Part shown: positions 27,060 through 34,818 of the stretch, piece by piece | Layout of the letters: every line of letters begins with the position of its first letter | Position numbering within the stretch: position 1 is the stretch's first letter | Source of the DNA: Flavobacteriaceae bacterium | GTDB taxonomy: Bacteria > Bacteroidota > Bacteroidia > Flavobacteriales > Flavobacteriaceae | Length of the DNA: 64,000 nucleotides | Reading direction: 5' to 3' | Assembly: GCA_002694465.1 (NCBI GenBank) | Contig: NZMG01000053.1 | Coordinates: 1-64,000 of the forward strand | Position numbers and translations under genes: made by a program | Notes under the pieces: model-generated | Told to the model about the DNA's origin: nothing | The model's database searches: none | What the model saw: only the letters and a program-made list of their open reading frames with translations

Positions 27060-28263
27060 ATGAAAACGGCTATTGTAATTGGAGGGAATTTTGCAGGAAT
27101 GACTGCCGCCCTTGAGCTTAAAAGAAAGGGAAAGGATAACTACCGAGTATTGGTGGTGGATAAATCTCCCTTATTCCTTTTTATTCCATCATTAATTTGG
27201 GTTCCTTTTGGAAGACGAGAGATTAAAGATATTTCATTCAGAAAAGATGAAATATTTCGCAAAAAAGGTGTGGAATTTCTCCAAGCGGAAGCTTTAGAAG
27301 TTGATACAGAACATAATAAACTCATTACTACAAAGGGAGAATTCATCTACGACCATTTAGTAATTGCAACAGGTCCTAAAGTACAGTTTGACGTTGCTCC
27401 TGGCGTAGAAGAACATGCCTATTATATTGGGACTCCTAATGGAGCCATGAAAACTCGAAAAGCTTTAGAAGATTTTAAACAAAACCCTGGTCCTATTGTA
27501 ATTGGAGCTACTCAAAATGCAGGTTGTATGGGTGCTGCGTACGAGTTTTTATTTAATATAGAAAAATGGTTGCGAGAACAAAACATTCGTAAAAAAGTAG
27601 ATTTATACTGGATAACTCCCGAAACATTTTTAGGACATTTTGGAATTGATGGAATTACGGGTGGAGAAACGATGCTTAAATCGTTTATGAAGATGTTTAA
27701 CATTCATTATCGCACCGAAGTAGCCGTGAAAGAGGTTAAAACCAGATGGAGTTGTTTTAAGTACTGGAGAAGTTTTAGCAAGTGCTTTTACGATGCTCAT
27801 GCCTCCTTTTATAGGAGTAGATTTTGTAACCAATTCAAAATCTATTAAGGCCAACCCTTCAGGTTATGTTCCTGTGGGTGAGGATTACAGGCATGTGAGT
27901 ATTCCCAATGTTTGGGCTGCAGGTATTGCAGTGGAGGTAAAACTACCTTTTACCCCGGGTAAAGTTCCTTTTTCAACTCCAAAAACGGGATACCCGTCTG
28001 ATGAGACAGGAAAAATAGTGGCCGAAAATATCATTCGAGTAGACAAGGGAATTGAAAAATTGAAAAAGAAATCTTGGGGAAGTATTCCGGGGCTTTGTAT
28101 TATGGCTGCAGGTAAAAAAGAGGTTATTATTATTAGCGACAAGTTGTTTAAGCCTAGAAACTTTGCTATTATGATTCCTAATGTGATTTTCGATTTTTCA
28201 AAAATACTGTTTGAAAAATACTTTCTTTGGAAAACCCGTCACGGGTATTCAAGATTACCCTAA
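27060..28263 (+). pseudogene. Sulfide:quinone oxidoreductase-like flavoprotein gene, frameshifted
   Basis: The first frame encodes the N-terminal FAD domain (VIGGNFAGMTAALELKRKG) and the cysteine region QNAGCMGAAYEF. At the AAAA run 27738-27741 the conserved sequence moves to the +1 frame, which continues KPDGVVLSTGEVLASAFTML and the second FAD motif PNVWAAGIAVEV to the stop at 28263. Dropping one A gives one protein of about 400 residues, the normal SQR length. As written, the first frame ends at 27848 with some 35 unrelated residues. The change is either a real inactivating mutation or a base error. SQR-type enzymes pass electrons from sulfide or a similar donor to quinone. Confidence 0.85.
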
Positions 28264-28272
28264 ACTTAAAAT

Positions 28273-28300
28273 AAAAGCCATTCAAAATGAATGGCTTTTT
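28273..28300. terminator. Bidirectional terminator between convergent genes
   Basis: Arms AAAAGCCATTC and GAATGGCTTTT with a 5-bp loop and T runs on both strands. It lies 9 bp after the flavoprotein stop and 2 bp from the dipeptidase stop. Confidence 0.85.
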
Positions 28301-28301
28301 A

Positions 28302-29690
28302 CTATTTACTCATTTCAGTAAAATAATGATAAAACTGAGGAATGGTTTCAATCCCTTTTAAGTAATTCCAAATACCAAAATGCTCATTAGGAGAGTGAAT
28401 GGCATCACTATCTAGTCCAAAGCCCATTAAAATGGTTTTACTTTTTAGTTCTTTTTCAAACAAAGAAACAATAGGAATACTTCCGCCACTTCGTTGTGGG
28501 ATGGGTGTTTTTCCGAAGGTTTTTTCATAAGCTTTTTCTGCGGCACGATACCCTACACTATCGATAGGTGTAACATATCCTTGTCCGCCGTGATGCGGAG
28601 TTACTTTTACAGTTACCCCTTTTGGAGCAATGCTTTCAAAATGTGTTTTAAAGAGTTGCGTAATTTCTTCCCAATCTTGATTGGGAACCAATCGCATACT
28701 AATTTTTGCGTACGCTTTACTGGCAATAACGGTTTTGGCACCTTCACCTGTGTAACCACCCCAAATTCCGTTTACGTCTAAGGTGGGGCGTATTGAATTT
28801 CGTTCGTTGGTGGTGTATCCTGTTTCCCCATACACATCTTCAATATCCAAAGATTTACAATAGGCTTCTTTGCTGAAAGGCGCTTCGGCCATTTTGGCTC
28901 TTTCTTCGGCAGTTAGTTCTTCCACTTTGTCGTAAAACCCTGGAATAGTAATATGATTGTTTTCATCATGTAAGGAAGCGATCATTTTGGTTAACACATT
29001 AATAGGGTTTGCAACAGCACCTCCGTACAAACCGCTATGTAAGTCGCGATTAGGCCCCGTTACTTCTACTTCTACATAGCTAAGTCCGCGGAGACCAGTA
29101 GTAATCGACGGAATGTCTTTAGCAATCATTCCGGTATCGCTAATTAAGATAACATCATTTGACAGTTTCTCCTGATTTCTTTCTACAAACCATCCTAAAC
29201 TTTTACTTCCCACTTCTTCTTCGCCTTCAATCATGAATTTAACATTGCAAGGGAGTTGACCTGTAGCCGTCATATATTCCAACGCCTTAACGTGCATGTA
29301 CACTTGACCTTTGTCGTCGCACGCGCCACGCGCGAAAATGGCCCCTTCTGGATGAAGTTCAGTCTTTTTTATGATAGGATCAAAAGGAGGACTGTGCCAT
29401 AAATCTAAAGGGTCTGGAGGTTGTACATCGTAATGTCCATATACCAAAACAGTAGGCAGGGAGGGATTTATTATTTTTTCTCCATAGACAATAGGATATC
29501 CAGGTGTTTCGCATATTTCTACTTTATCACAACCAGCCTTTTCTAGACTTGATTTTACAGCTTCAGAAGTAGCAATAACATCTTTTTTATAGGCTGAATC
29601 TGCACTAATGGATGGAATTTTTAATAATTCGATTAATTCGTCAATAAAACGTTGTTTATGTTGCTCGATATAAGGTTTTGCACTTTCCAT
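28302..29690 (-). CDS. M20 family dipeptidase
   Basis: 462 residues from the ATG giving MESAKPYIEQHK. The frame stays open 50 codons further up, but that stretch overlaps the tRNA-Leu promoter and the tRNA remnant and is not family-like. Zinc-site motifs are visible: VYGHYDVQPPDP, ARGACDDKGQ and the catalytic EGEEEVGS. An inserted dimerisation domain and a C-terminal His (DAIHSPNEHFG) complete the fold. It should hydrolyse dipeptides, possibly of the carnosinase-like group. Confidence 0.92.
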   Translation of the reverse strand: MESAKPYIEQHKQRFIDELIELLKIPSISADSAYKKDVIATSEAVKSSLEKAGCDKVEICETPGYPIVYGEKIINPSLPTVLVYGHYDVQPPDPLDLWHSPPFDPIIKKTELHPEGAIFARGACDDKGQVYMHVKALEYMTATGQLPCNVKFMIEGEEEVGSKSLGWFVERNQEKLSNDVILISDTGMIAKDIPSITTGLRGLSYVEVEVTGPNRDLHSGLYGGAVANPINVLTKMIASLHDENNHITIPGFYDKVEELTAEERAKMAEAPFSKEAYCKSLDIEDVYGETGYTTNERNSIRPTLDVNGIWGGYTGEGAKTVIASKAYAKISMRLVPNQDWEEITQLFKTHFESIAPKGVTVKVTPHHGGQGYVTPIDSVGYRAAEKAYEKTFGKTPIPQRSGGSIPIVSLFEKELKSKTILMGFGLDSDAIHSPNEHFGIWNYLKGIETIPQFYHYFTEMSK

Positions 29691-29749
29691 GGAGTATATT
29701 TTCAATTCTTGCGAAGGTACAAAAAGGAGTATTTTTAAAAGAAAGATTG

Positions 29750-29779
29750 TTTGTAAATTATAACTATTATGTATATTTG
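29750..29779 (+). promoter_or_regulatory. Promoter of the tRNA-Leu locus
   Basis: TTTG at 29750-29753 and TATATTTG at 29772-29779 are separated by 18 bp. Both match the Bacteroidota sigma-A consensus at the normal spacing. Transcription would start about 7 bp later, before the tRNA remnant, and run into the intact tRNA. Confidence 0.7.
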
Positions 29780-29814
29780 CCACCCGTTCCAAGAATTTTA
29801 ATGAATAGGATGTA

Positions 29815-29854
29815 GCGGCTGTGATGGAATTGGTAGACATGCTAGACTTAGGAT
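29815..29854 (+). pseudogene. 5' half of a second tRNA-Leu(UAG)
   Basis: About 40 bases match the first half of the intact tRNA-Leu 74 bp downstream (acceptor 5' strand, D-arm, 5' anticodon arm and anticodon TAG), with a handful of differences. The match ends after the GGAT of the anticodon loop, and the next 34 bases are not tRNA. Without its 3' half it cannot fold. It is a relic of a tandem tRNA pair or of a past recombination. Confidence 0.8.
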
Positions 29855-29888
29855 TAAACCAAATAAAAAGTGTTAAATTGCACTTAAT

Positions 29889-29970
29889 GCGGGTGTGGTG
29901 GAATTGGTAGACACGTCAGACTTAGGATCTGATGCCGCAAGGTGTGGGGGTTCGAGTCCCTTCACCCGCA
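29889..29970 (+). tRNA. tRNA-Leu (anticodon UAG)
   Basis: 82 bases. The acceptor arms GCGGGTG and CACCCGC pair over 7 bp, with discriminator A at 29970. The anticodon arm TCAGA-CTTAGGA-TCTGA gives anticodon UAG, reading CUA. A long variable arm typical of leucine tRNA and the GGTTCGAGTCC T-arm follow. The CCA end is not encoded. Leucine tRNAs are frequent integration sites for mobile elements. Confidence 0.96.
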
Positions 29971-29973
29971 CAT

Positions 29974-30002
29974 AAGCCGAAGAGAAATCTTCGGCTTTTT
30001 TT
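29974..30002 (+). terminator. Terminator after tRNA-Leu
   Basis: Arms AAGCCGAAGA and TCTTCGGCTT with a GAAA tetraloop are followed by seven or more T. It begins 4 bp after the tRNA. Confidence 0.9.
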
Positions 30003-30030
30003 ATTCCTAAAAGCAGGTCAAAAAATGGAC

Positions 30031-30052
30031 AGGTACAACATAGGTACAACAT
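30031..30052. repeat. Two tandem 11-bp repeats at the presumed island edge
   Basis: AGGTACAACAT occurs twice head to tail, 60 bp after the tRNA-Leu. Short direct repeats next to a tRNA are typical of integrase arm-type sites, but no integrase gene is nearby. The stretch 30053-30210 holds nothing else I can identify. Confidence 0.6.
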
Positions 30053-30210
30053 TTTAGTATTTTTAAGACAACATTTGTATTAATGCTAAATACTATTATT
30101 TCAATTTAGTGTATATGAATTGACCAATGAAATAATAAATTTTGCTAAACCACAACCTTATTTCTTCGTAAGAGAGATAGTTTATTATCATACAATATAC
30201 CCGCAAGTTA

Positions 30211-30344
30211 AACTCGTAAAATACTTCCATCAAAAGACTACGGCATAAAGCCAACGCGCCTTCCACTACTCATTTATTCCGTTTCCTTTTGAGCCAAGAT
30301 TTTATCTTCCGTTTGGTTTCTGCTCAAATATTGTTTAATCAAAA
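30211..30344 (+). repeat. Leader repeat, copy A, upstream of the ParB-like gene
   Basis: 134 bp that align without gaps to 32261-32394, with about 17 to 18 differences. Fully conserved parts include AACTCGTAAA at the 5' end, CAAAAGACTACGGCATAAAG, and TGCTCAAATATTGTTTAATC just before the start codon. TTTGAGC and GCTCAAA form conserved inverted arms about 28 bp apart, and GGC-ATAAA-GCC a small one. It ends 11 bp before the ATG. It is probably a shared promoter, operator or leader RNA. Confidence 0.85.
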
Positions 30345-30355
30345 ATTTGAGTATT

Positions 30356-32143
30356 ATGACATCAAAAGCGAGTACCACAAAGAAGCGCAGTAGAGCAAAA
30401 GCAACTGCCAAAAAAGAAGTAAACGGAAAGAAATCATCCATACTTCAAATTCAAAACTTACCATTGGGCAACATCAAGCCGGACCCAGAACAACCAAGAA
30501 AGACTTTCAACAAAGATGCGTTACAGCAACTTTCTGAGAGCATCGAAGAGCACGGTGTATTGCAACCAATCACGGTAAGGCAATTAAACGGCCATTACAT
30601 CATCGTGATGGGCGAACGCCGATATCGTGCAAGCAAGCTGGCAGGAAAAAAGACCATACCCTGCATCGTGAGGACTTATGAGAACAATGATGTTCTAGAA
30701 GTTCAAATCATAGAAAATCTACAACGACAAGATGTAGAACCTACCGAAGAAGCTGAGGCGATTGCTTACTTGAGTGAGAAATACGCACCAGCTGATATCG
30801 CAAAACGTCTGGGAAGAACAGACAACTTTGTAAGACAGCGTTTGAAATTGGCAGGATTGATTGACGGCTTTAAACACTTTGTCCGAAATGGCGAAATGAC
30901 GATTTCGTTAGGTGTAGGTGTGGCACTTTTCGAACCAGAGGAACAACAGATGATATTGGAAACAATGGGCGAAGATTTTAATGCACACCAAATTAACAGG
31001 ATGATTAAAGATCAAACATACGATTTGGATAAGGCATCTTTTGATGTAACTGATAAGAAGTTGGTGCCGAAAGCTGGGTCTTGTATAGAATGTCCGTTCA
31101 ATGCAGCCAATCAAGGAAATCTATTTGGCGAGGGTAAAATGGTCTGTACTAAAGCAGCTTGTTTTGAAACGAAGAAAAGCAAGTCGTTCTTGAACGTGAT
31201 TGAAAAATCCAAGAAAGAGAATATTCTACTGATTCCTGAAATACGACAGTATTGGGCAGATGACGAAAACAATCAGCTTGTTATTTCGCAGTTGGAAAAA
31301 AGTGGCTTGAAGGTCTATCTGCTGGATGATGTTGAAATTATTGAAAATCCGATTAAGCCATCAATAGAGGCCATTAAAATAGAATATCAACATTACGATT
31401 ATTCTGAGGACGAGCTCAAGGCAGAATTGGAAGAAGCGATGCAGAGCTTCAATGAAGAACTGGAACAGTTTAGTACTGCTAAGGAAAAAGGATTTGTAAA
31501 TGGTATCGTGTTCCATCCTGAGACCTACCAAAACAAAGAAGTGTTTGTAAAGGTAATCGAGAAATCAAAAGATAAATCGAGTGAGTATTCAGCACCATTG
31601 GCCAATAGGAAAATGGCGGATTGTACACCTGAAGAACAAATCGTGAAAATCAACGAAAGGGAAATCCGTAAGAAGCAGATTGAGAACAACAAGCAGTTTG
31701 AAGAAGTGGTTCAAATGATTCGTGAGACCGAATACATCAATTCGAAGAAGACACTTTCCACAGATGAAATGGTGGCATTCTCGATATCGCTCTTTGAAAA
31801 TAATGTGGACTATATGAGCCAACAAAAGTATTTCTCAAAGTTCTTGGGCGACTCTTCCAAAATGACCAAAGTTGAAATGGTCGAGAATTTTAAAAAGAAG
31901 TTGAAAAAGGAAGTCTTTCACAAGTTGATACGGTATATGCTCACGAAGCAAGTGCATTTTGGCGAGAGCAATCACTTAAATAACCTGACGAACATTTCAT
32001 TCTACAATGCGATGCAAGGATATTACAAATCCAAGATTGACGGCATTGAGAAGGAATATGCCGAAAAACGAAACAAGCGTGAAGCACGTTTGAAAGAGCG
32101 CATCACAGTTCTTGAAAAGAAAATTAAGGAACTGAACGATTAG
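30356..32143 (+). CDS. ParB/Spo0J-like nuclease-domain protein of a mobile element
   Basis: 595 residues from the ATG; a TTG three codons earlier is possible. After a Lys-rich start, residues ~35-130 form the ParB N-terminal domain (IKPDPEQPRKTFN, then HYIIVMGERRYRASKLAGKK and QIIENLQRQDVEP). A helix-turn-helix follows (IAKRLGRTDNFVRQRLKLAGL). The remaining ~400 residues are charged and helical and include a Cys cluster near 245-265. Large ParB-like proteins without a ParA partner are common on Bacteroidota plasmids and integrative elements. No ParA gene is adjacent. Confidence 0.88.
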   Translation: MTSKASTTKKRSRAKATAKKEVNGKKSSILQIQNLPLGNIKPDPEQPRKTFNKDALQQLSESIEEHGVLQPITVRQLNGHYIIVMGERRYRASKLAGKKTIPCIVRTYENNDVLEVQIIENLQRQDVEPTEEAEAIAYLSEKYAPADIAKRLGRTDNFVRQRLKLAGLIDGFKHFVRNGEMTISLGVGVALFEPEEQQMILETMGEDFNAHQINRMIKDQTYDLDKASFDVTDKKLVPKAGSCIECPFNAANQGNLFGEGKMVCTKAACFETKKSKSFLNVIEKSKKENILLIPEIRQYWADDENNQLVISQLEKSGLKVYLLDDVEIIENPIKPSIEAIKIEYQHYDYSEDELKAELEEAMQSFNEELEQFSTAKEKGFVNGIVFHPETYQNKEVFVKVIEKSKDKSSEYSAPLANRKMADCTPEEQIVKINEREIRKKQIENNKQFEEVVQMIRETEYINSKKTLSTDEMVAFSISLFENNVDYMSQQKYFSKFLGDSSKMTKVEMVENFKKKLKKEVFHKLIRYMLTKQVHFGESNHLNNLTNISFYNAMQGYYKSKIDGIEKEYAEKRNKREARLKERITVLEKKIKELND

Positions 32144-32160
32144 CTTTTGTTGTTTGAAGA

Positions 32161-32190
32161 AGGGTCGGCATTCGTGCTGGCCCTTTTTCT
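32161..32190 (+). terminator. Terminator after the ParB-like gene
   Basis: Arms AGGGTCGGC and GCTGGCCCT pair with two G-T wobbles around a 6-base loop and are followed by a T-rich run. It starts 18 bp after the stop. Confidence 0.8.
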
Positions 32191-32260
32191 TTTTTATGAT
32201 AGTGCTTAAAAATGTATTTACGAGGAAGGGGATTATCAATCAATAGTTAGCGCAAAGGTA

Positions 32261-32394
32261 AACTCGTAAAATGCACCCATCAAAAGACTACGGCATAAAG
32301 CCATCTCACCGTCCTACACCTATTTATTCCGTTTCCTTTTGAGCTGAGATTTTAGCTTCCGTTTGGGTACTGCTCAAATATTGTTTAATCAAAA
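32261..32394 (+). repeat. Leader repeat, copy B, upstream of the 53-residue protein gene
   Basis: This is the second copy of the 134-bp element at 30211-30344, exactly 2,050 bp downstream, in the same orientation and at almost the same distance (9 bp) from a start codon. Differences are concentrated in the middle 20 bp, while both ends are conserved. A terminator lies between the ParB-like gene and this copy, so copy B most likely starts its own transcript. Confidence 0.85.
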
Positions 32395-32403
32395 TATATC
32401 ATT

Positions 32404-32565
32404 ATGAAACGAGTATCTGAAAAACCTAAAATTTCGCCAAAAGAGGCTGAAATACATTATCAGTCAAGTAAAGAAAATTACACTATTGAAAGTGCAGAAA
32501 GCCACTTGGCTTATTACAGAGAAAAACATCCAATCTATTATGCGGTGTTATTACAAAATGTTTAA
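32404..32565 (+). CDS. 53-residue protein of a mobile element
   Basis: This short frame runs from an ATG placed 9 bp after leader copy B and ends in TAA. The product begins MKRVSEKPKISPKEAEIHY and ends YYAVLLQNV; it is hydrophilic and helical, with many Tyr and Glu. I do not recognise it. Its own conserved leader and its position 17 bp before the DUF932-type gene support it as a real gene. Confidence 0.65.
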   Translation: MKRVSEKPKISPKEAEIHYQSSKENYTIESAESHLAYYREKHPIYYAVLLQNV

Positions 32566-32582
32566 TCTAAAATTCAAAAGCT

Positions 32583-33419
32583 ATGTATTTACAAAATTTG
32601 CAACAGGATGAAATCTTCGTTCCATCAGAAATGAAATCCTTAAAAACTTTGACACAGATGGAATCCCGACGAGGGCTCGAAAACGTCATAATTTCAAATG
32701 GCAAAATTGTCAATGTTGTATCAAACAGCTACGGACACATTCCAAATCAATTGTTCTTCAAGAAAGCTGAAGAAATGCTGACCGATGCAGGACTCAACTA
32801 TCATAAACGAACTGTCAACAAAAATGACCGGTCGTTCATTACCGATTTTATAATCGATGACAAAAGCCAGTTTACGGTTAAGAATGATAAGGACTTGATA
32901 CTACCAATGCTTCGGTTCAAGAACTCGTATGATGGTAGCGAAAAGACCTCTGGTCATTTTGGGTTTTATAGAAAAGTATGTTCAAATGGCCTGCACGTTT
33001 CACAGGCTGAAATTGAGTTTTCCATCAAACATAGTAAGAACAATACCGACCTTATAATGCCAAGGTTGAACAATCTATTCGAGAAATTTCTGGACAATGA
33101 GTTCTATACCATTACCAAGAAATTCGACAAGATGAAGGAATTTAAAATCATCGACACGCAGGAATTTGTAAAAGCAGTTCTCGATAAGACTAAGCTCTTT
33201 AGATACGAATGTAGCGATAAGAACAGTGACCCTTCAAAAAAGTCTCGTGAAGTTCTTGAAATATTGAATTACGAAGCCTTGTTGCTTAATGAAGAGCCTA
33301 ATCTTTGGTTGGGTTACAATGCGTTCAATGCAGTATTGCACCATACGTTGAAAAAAACCTTTGGCCAACAAGAACGGTTAGATAAGAAGTTGTTCGATGA
33401 AGTTTATGCAATGTCATAG
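32583..33419 (+). CDS. DUF932-like mobile-element protein
   Basis: 278 residues. The middle contains RSFITDFIIDDKSQF, ILPMLRFKNSYDGSEKTSGHFGFYRKVCSNGL and HSKN. This order (ordered strands, a short NSYDGS turn, then CSNGL) is typical of DUF932/phage-plasmid proteins of unknown role. The start ATG lies 17 bp after the small gene, and the two are probably one transcript. Confidence 0.75.
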   Translation: MYLQNLQQDEIFVPSEMKSLKTLTQMESRRGLENVIISNGKIVNVVSNSYGHIPNQLFFKKAEEMLTDAGLNYHKRTVNKNDRSFITDFIIDDKSQFTVKNDKDLILPMLRFKNSYDGSEKTSGHFGFYRKVCSNGLHVSQAEIEFSIKHSKNNTDLIMPRLNNLFEKFLDNEFYTITKKFDKMKEFKIIDTQEFVKAVLDKTKLFRYECSDKNSDPSKKSREVLEILNYEALLLNEEPNLWLGYNAFNAVLHHTLKKTFGQQERLDKKLFDEVYAMS

Positions 33420-33486
33420 TATAGCATCAATAAAGGTTCATCCAGTACCTCAAACTGGATTTTTCTACTCACGTAAAATTGTATAA

Positions 33487-33550
33487 TTTCAAATATTTAC
33501 CACTTTATTTACATAGTGGCAATAATTAGTTTTCAAATATTCGCCACTTT
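33487..33550 (+). promoter_or_regulatory. Direct repeats in the promoter of the AbiEi-type antitoxin
   Basis: Two 20-bp copies starting TTTCAAATATT and ending CCACTTT lie at 33487-33506 and 33531-33550 and differ at two central bases. CCACT and AGTGG form an inverted pair between them (33500-33519). AbiEi antitoxins repress their own promoters through paired sites, so this is a candidate operator. Confidence 0.5.
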
Positions 33551-33554
33551 TTTG

Positions 33555-33562
33555 TATTTTTG
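33555..33562 (+). promoter_or_regulatory. Candidate -7 box for the antitoxin gene
   Basis: TATTTTTG fits TAnnTTTG, 22 bp before the ATG at 33585. The second direct repeat covers the place where RNA polymerase would contact the -33 region. Confidence 0.5.
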
Positions 33563-33584
33563 GCAAAGTTTTGATATAAAGGTT

Positions 33585-34352
33585 ATGCCAAAGATTGTAG
33601 AAAATAAACTTATAGAAGCATTTAAGGAACGTGGTTCTTTTGATAGGGACGAACTATTTCAGTTCTATCTGGACTTTGAACCAGATTTGAAGGAAAGTAC
33701 CTTTAGTTGGCGAATTTATGACCTGAAGAAAAAGGACATCATCAAGACTATTGGTCGTGGTGTTTATGTTATATCCTATAAACCAAAGTATAAACCGGTA
33801 TTGTCTGATAACGTTCTAAAAATAGTACGAAAGACCAATGAAAGGTTTGAAGAAATCCAATATGCTATATGGGAGAACCAATGGCTCAATGAATTCACAC
33901 AGCATCAAGTGTCCAACCAAATGATAGTTGTGGAAGTAGAGAAGGAATTTACCGAATCAGTCTATTACTATCTAAATGATTCCTTGAAAATGAATTTTTT
34001 CTTGAATCCAGATGACAAGGAAATTGAGTTCTACATTTCCGAGAGTGCCGTTCCTGTGGTCATAAAGCGTCTTGTTACAAGAGCACCCATAAATAAACTG
34101 AAAGACAAAAAAATTGCAGTTCCCGTCGCCTCACTTGAAAAAATAATGGTGGATTTGTTTGCAGATGAAAACCTGTTCCATTTTTACCAAGGCTCTGAAC
34201 TCATAAACATTTATGAAAAGATACTTGAGCGATACAATATTAATTTCACAAAACTATTCAGTTATGCGAAAAGACGAAAGAAAGAACTGGAAATCAAGCA
34301 ATTTATGAATAATCACATACCGAATATTTTAGAGGACATCATCAATGATTGA
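33585..34352 (+). CDS. AbiEi-like (DUF6577) antitoxin of a type IV toxin-antitoxin system
   Basis: 255 residues from the ATG giving MPKIVENKL; the frame is open further up, but that part covers the promoter repeats. A winged helix (about 5-70, SFDRDELFQFYLDFEPDLKES, then LKKKDIIKTIGRGVYVI) precedes an AbiEi-type C-terminal domain. VPVASLEKIMVDLFAD is the conserved helix near the end. Such proteins repress their operon and counter an AbiEii nucleotidyltransferase toxin. Here the toxin gene that overlaps its 3' end is cut short. Confidence 0.78.
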   Translation: MPKIVENKLIEAFKERGSFDRDELFQFYLDFEPDLKESTFSWRIYDLKKKDIIKTIGRGVYVISYKPKYKPVLSDNVLKIVRKTNERFEEIQYAIWENQWLNEFTQHQVSNQMIVVEVEKEFTESVYYYLNDSLKMNFFLNPDDKEIEFYISESAVPVVIKRLVTRAPINKLKDKKIAVPVASLEKIMVDLFADENLFHFYQGSELINIYEKILERYNINFTKLFSYAKRRKKELEIKQFMNNHIPNILEDIIND

Positions 34353-34527
34353 AAACAAAAGCTTCACAAAAGAATGGTTGGATACTTTCCGAGCAAAAAA
34401 AGAACATAAAGGCATTAATGTGACTATTTTGGAAAAAATGGTTCACGCATTTTCTTTGTTAGAACATCTAAAGATAGAAGGACTTGATTTTGTCTTTAAA
34501 GGCGGTATATTTATTAAAAACTTATAG
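34345..34527 (+). pseudogene. Truncated AbiEii toxin gene
   Basis: The gene starts inside the antitoxin 3' end (8-bp overlap), as in intact AbiE pairs. It encodes SFTKEWLDTFRAKKEHKGIN and then LEHLKIEGLDFVFKGG, the start of the nucleotidyltransferase motif (normally GGTSL with the catalytic acids later). After GG the sequence becomes IFIKNL and stops. The catalytic domain is missing, so the product should be inactive. The break is at about 34505-34520. Confidence 0.75.
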
Positions 34528-34766
34528 AGTTTAGCATAAAATTTTAATCTGCTGTAGATATAGGGTTTATGCTTTTTAAAGAATATTATTTCATTTTGTT
34601 TATCAACAAATTCATTTTCCCTAACACATATCCGCAATTTCTGTAAATATCTTCTTGAAATGGAAATACCATTTTCAATATTATTGAAATCGTTAAGGTT
34701 TGATTCTTCAACAACTTTTATTTCCTCTTTATAGTTATCTAGAATTATAAGAATTAACTCGTGCAT
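34510..34766 (-). pseudogene. Truncated rteC-like gene
   Basis: About 85 codons on the minus strand match the N-terminal part of RteC: a helical start, then NEIIFFKKHKPYIYSRLKFY, the conserved FFK-x-KP core, then AKLYKF. The frame then runs into antisense of the AbiEii remnant and stops at 34443. RteC controls excision of CTnDOT-type conjugative transposons. The C-terminal half is lost here. The true start is uncertain; MHELIL at 34766 is used. Confidence 0.65.
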
Positions 34767-34818
34767 AGCATAATTGTGGTTTAGATTTGGGTTAGACAAG
34801 AATAAGTAATAATCATAT

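Noticed and set aside
27793..28263. A separate 156-residue gene starting at an internal ATG
   Set aside because: The same frame is open and conserved upstream of that ATG back to the A run at 27738-27741, so it is the second half of the frameshifted flavoprotein gene.
29691..29840. 50-codon N-terminal extension of the M20 dipeptidase
   Set aside because: It overlaps the tRNA-Leu promoter and the tRNA remnant, and the extra residues do not look like the family or a signal peptide. The ATG at 29690 fits the family N-terminus.
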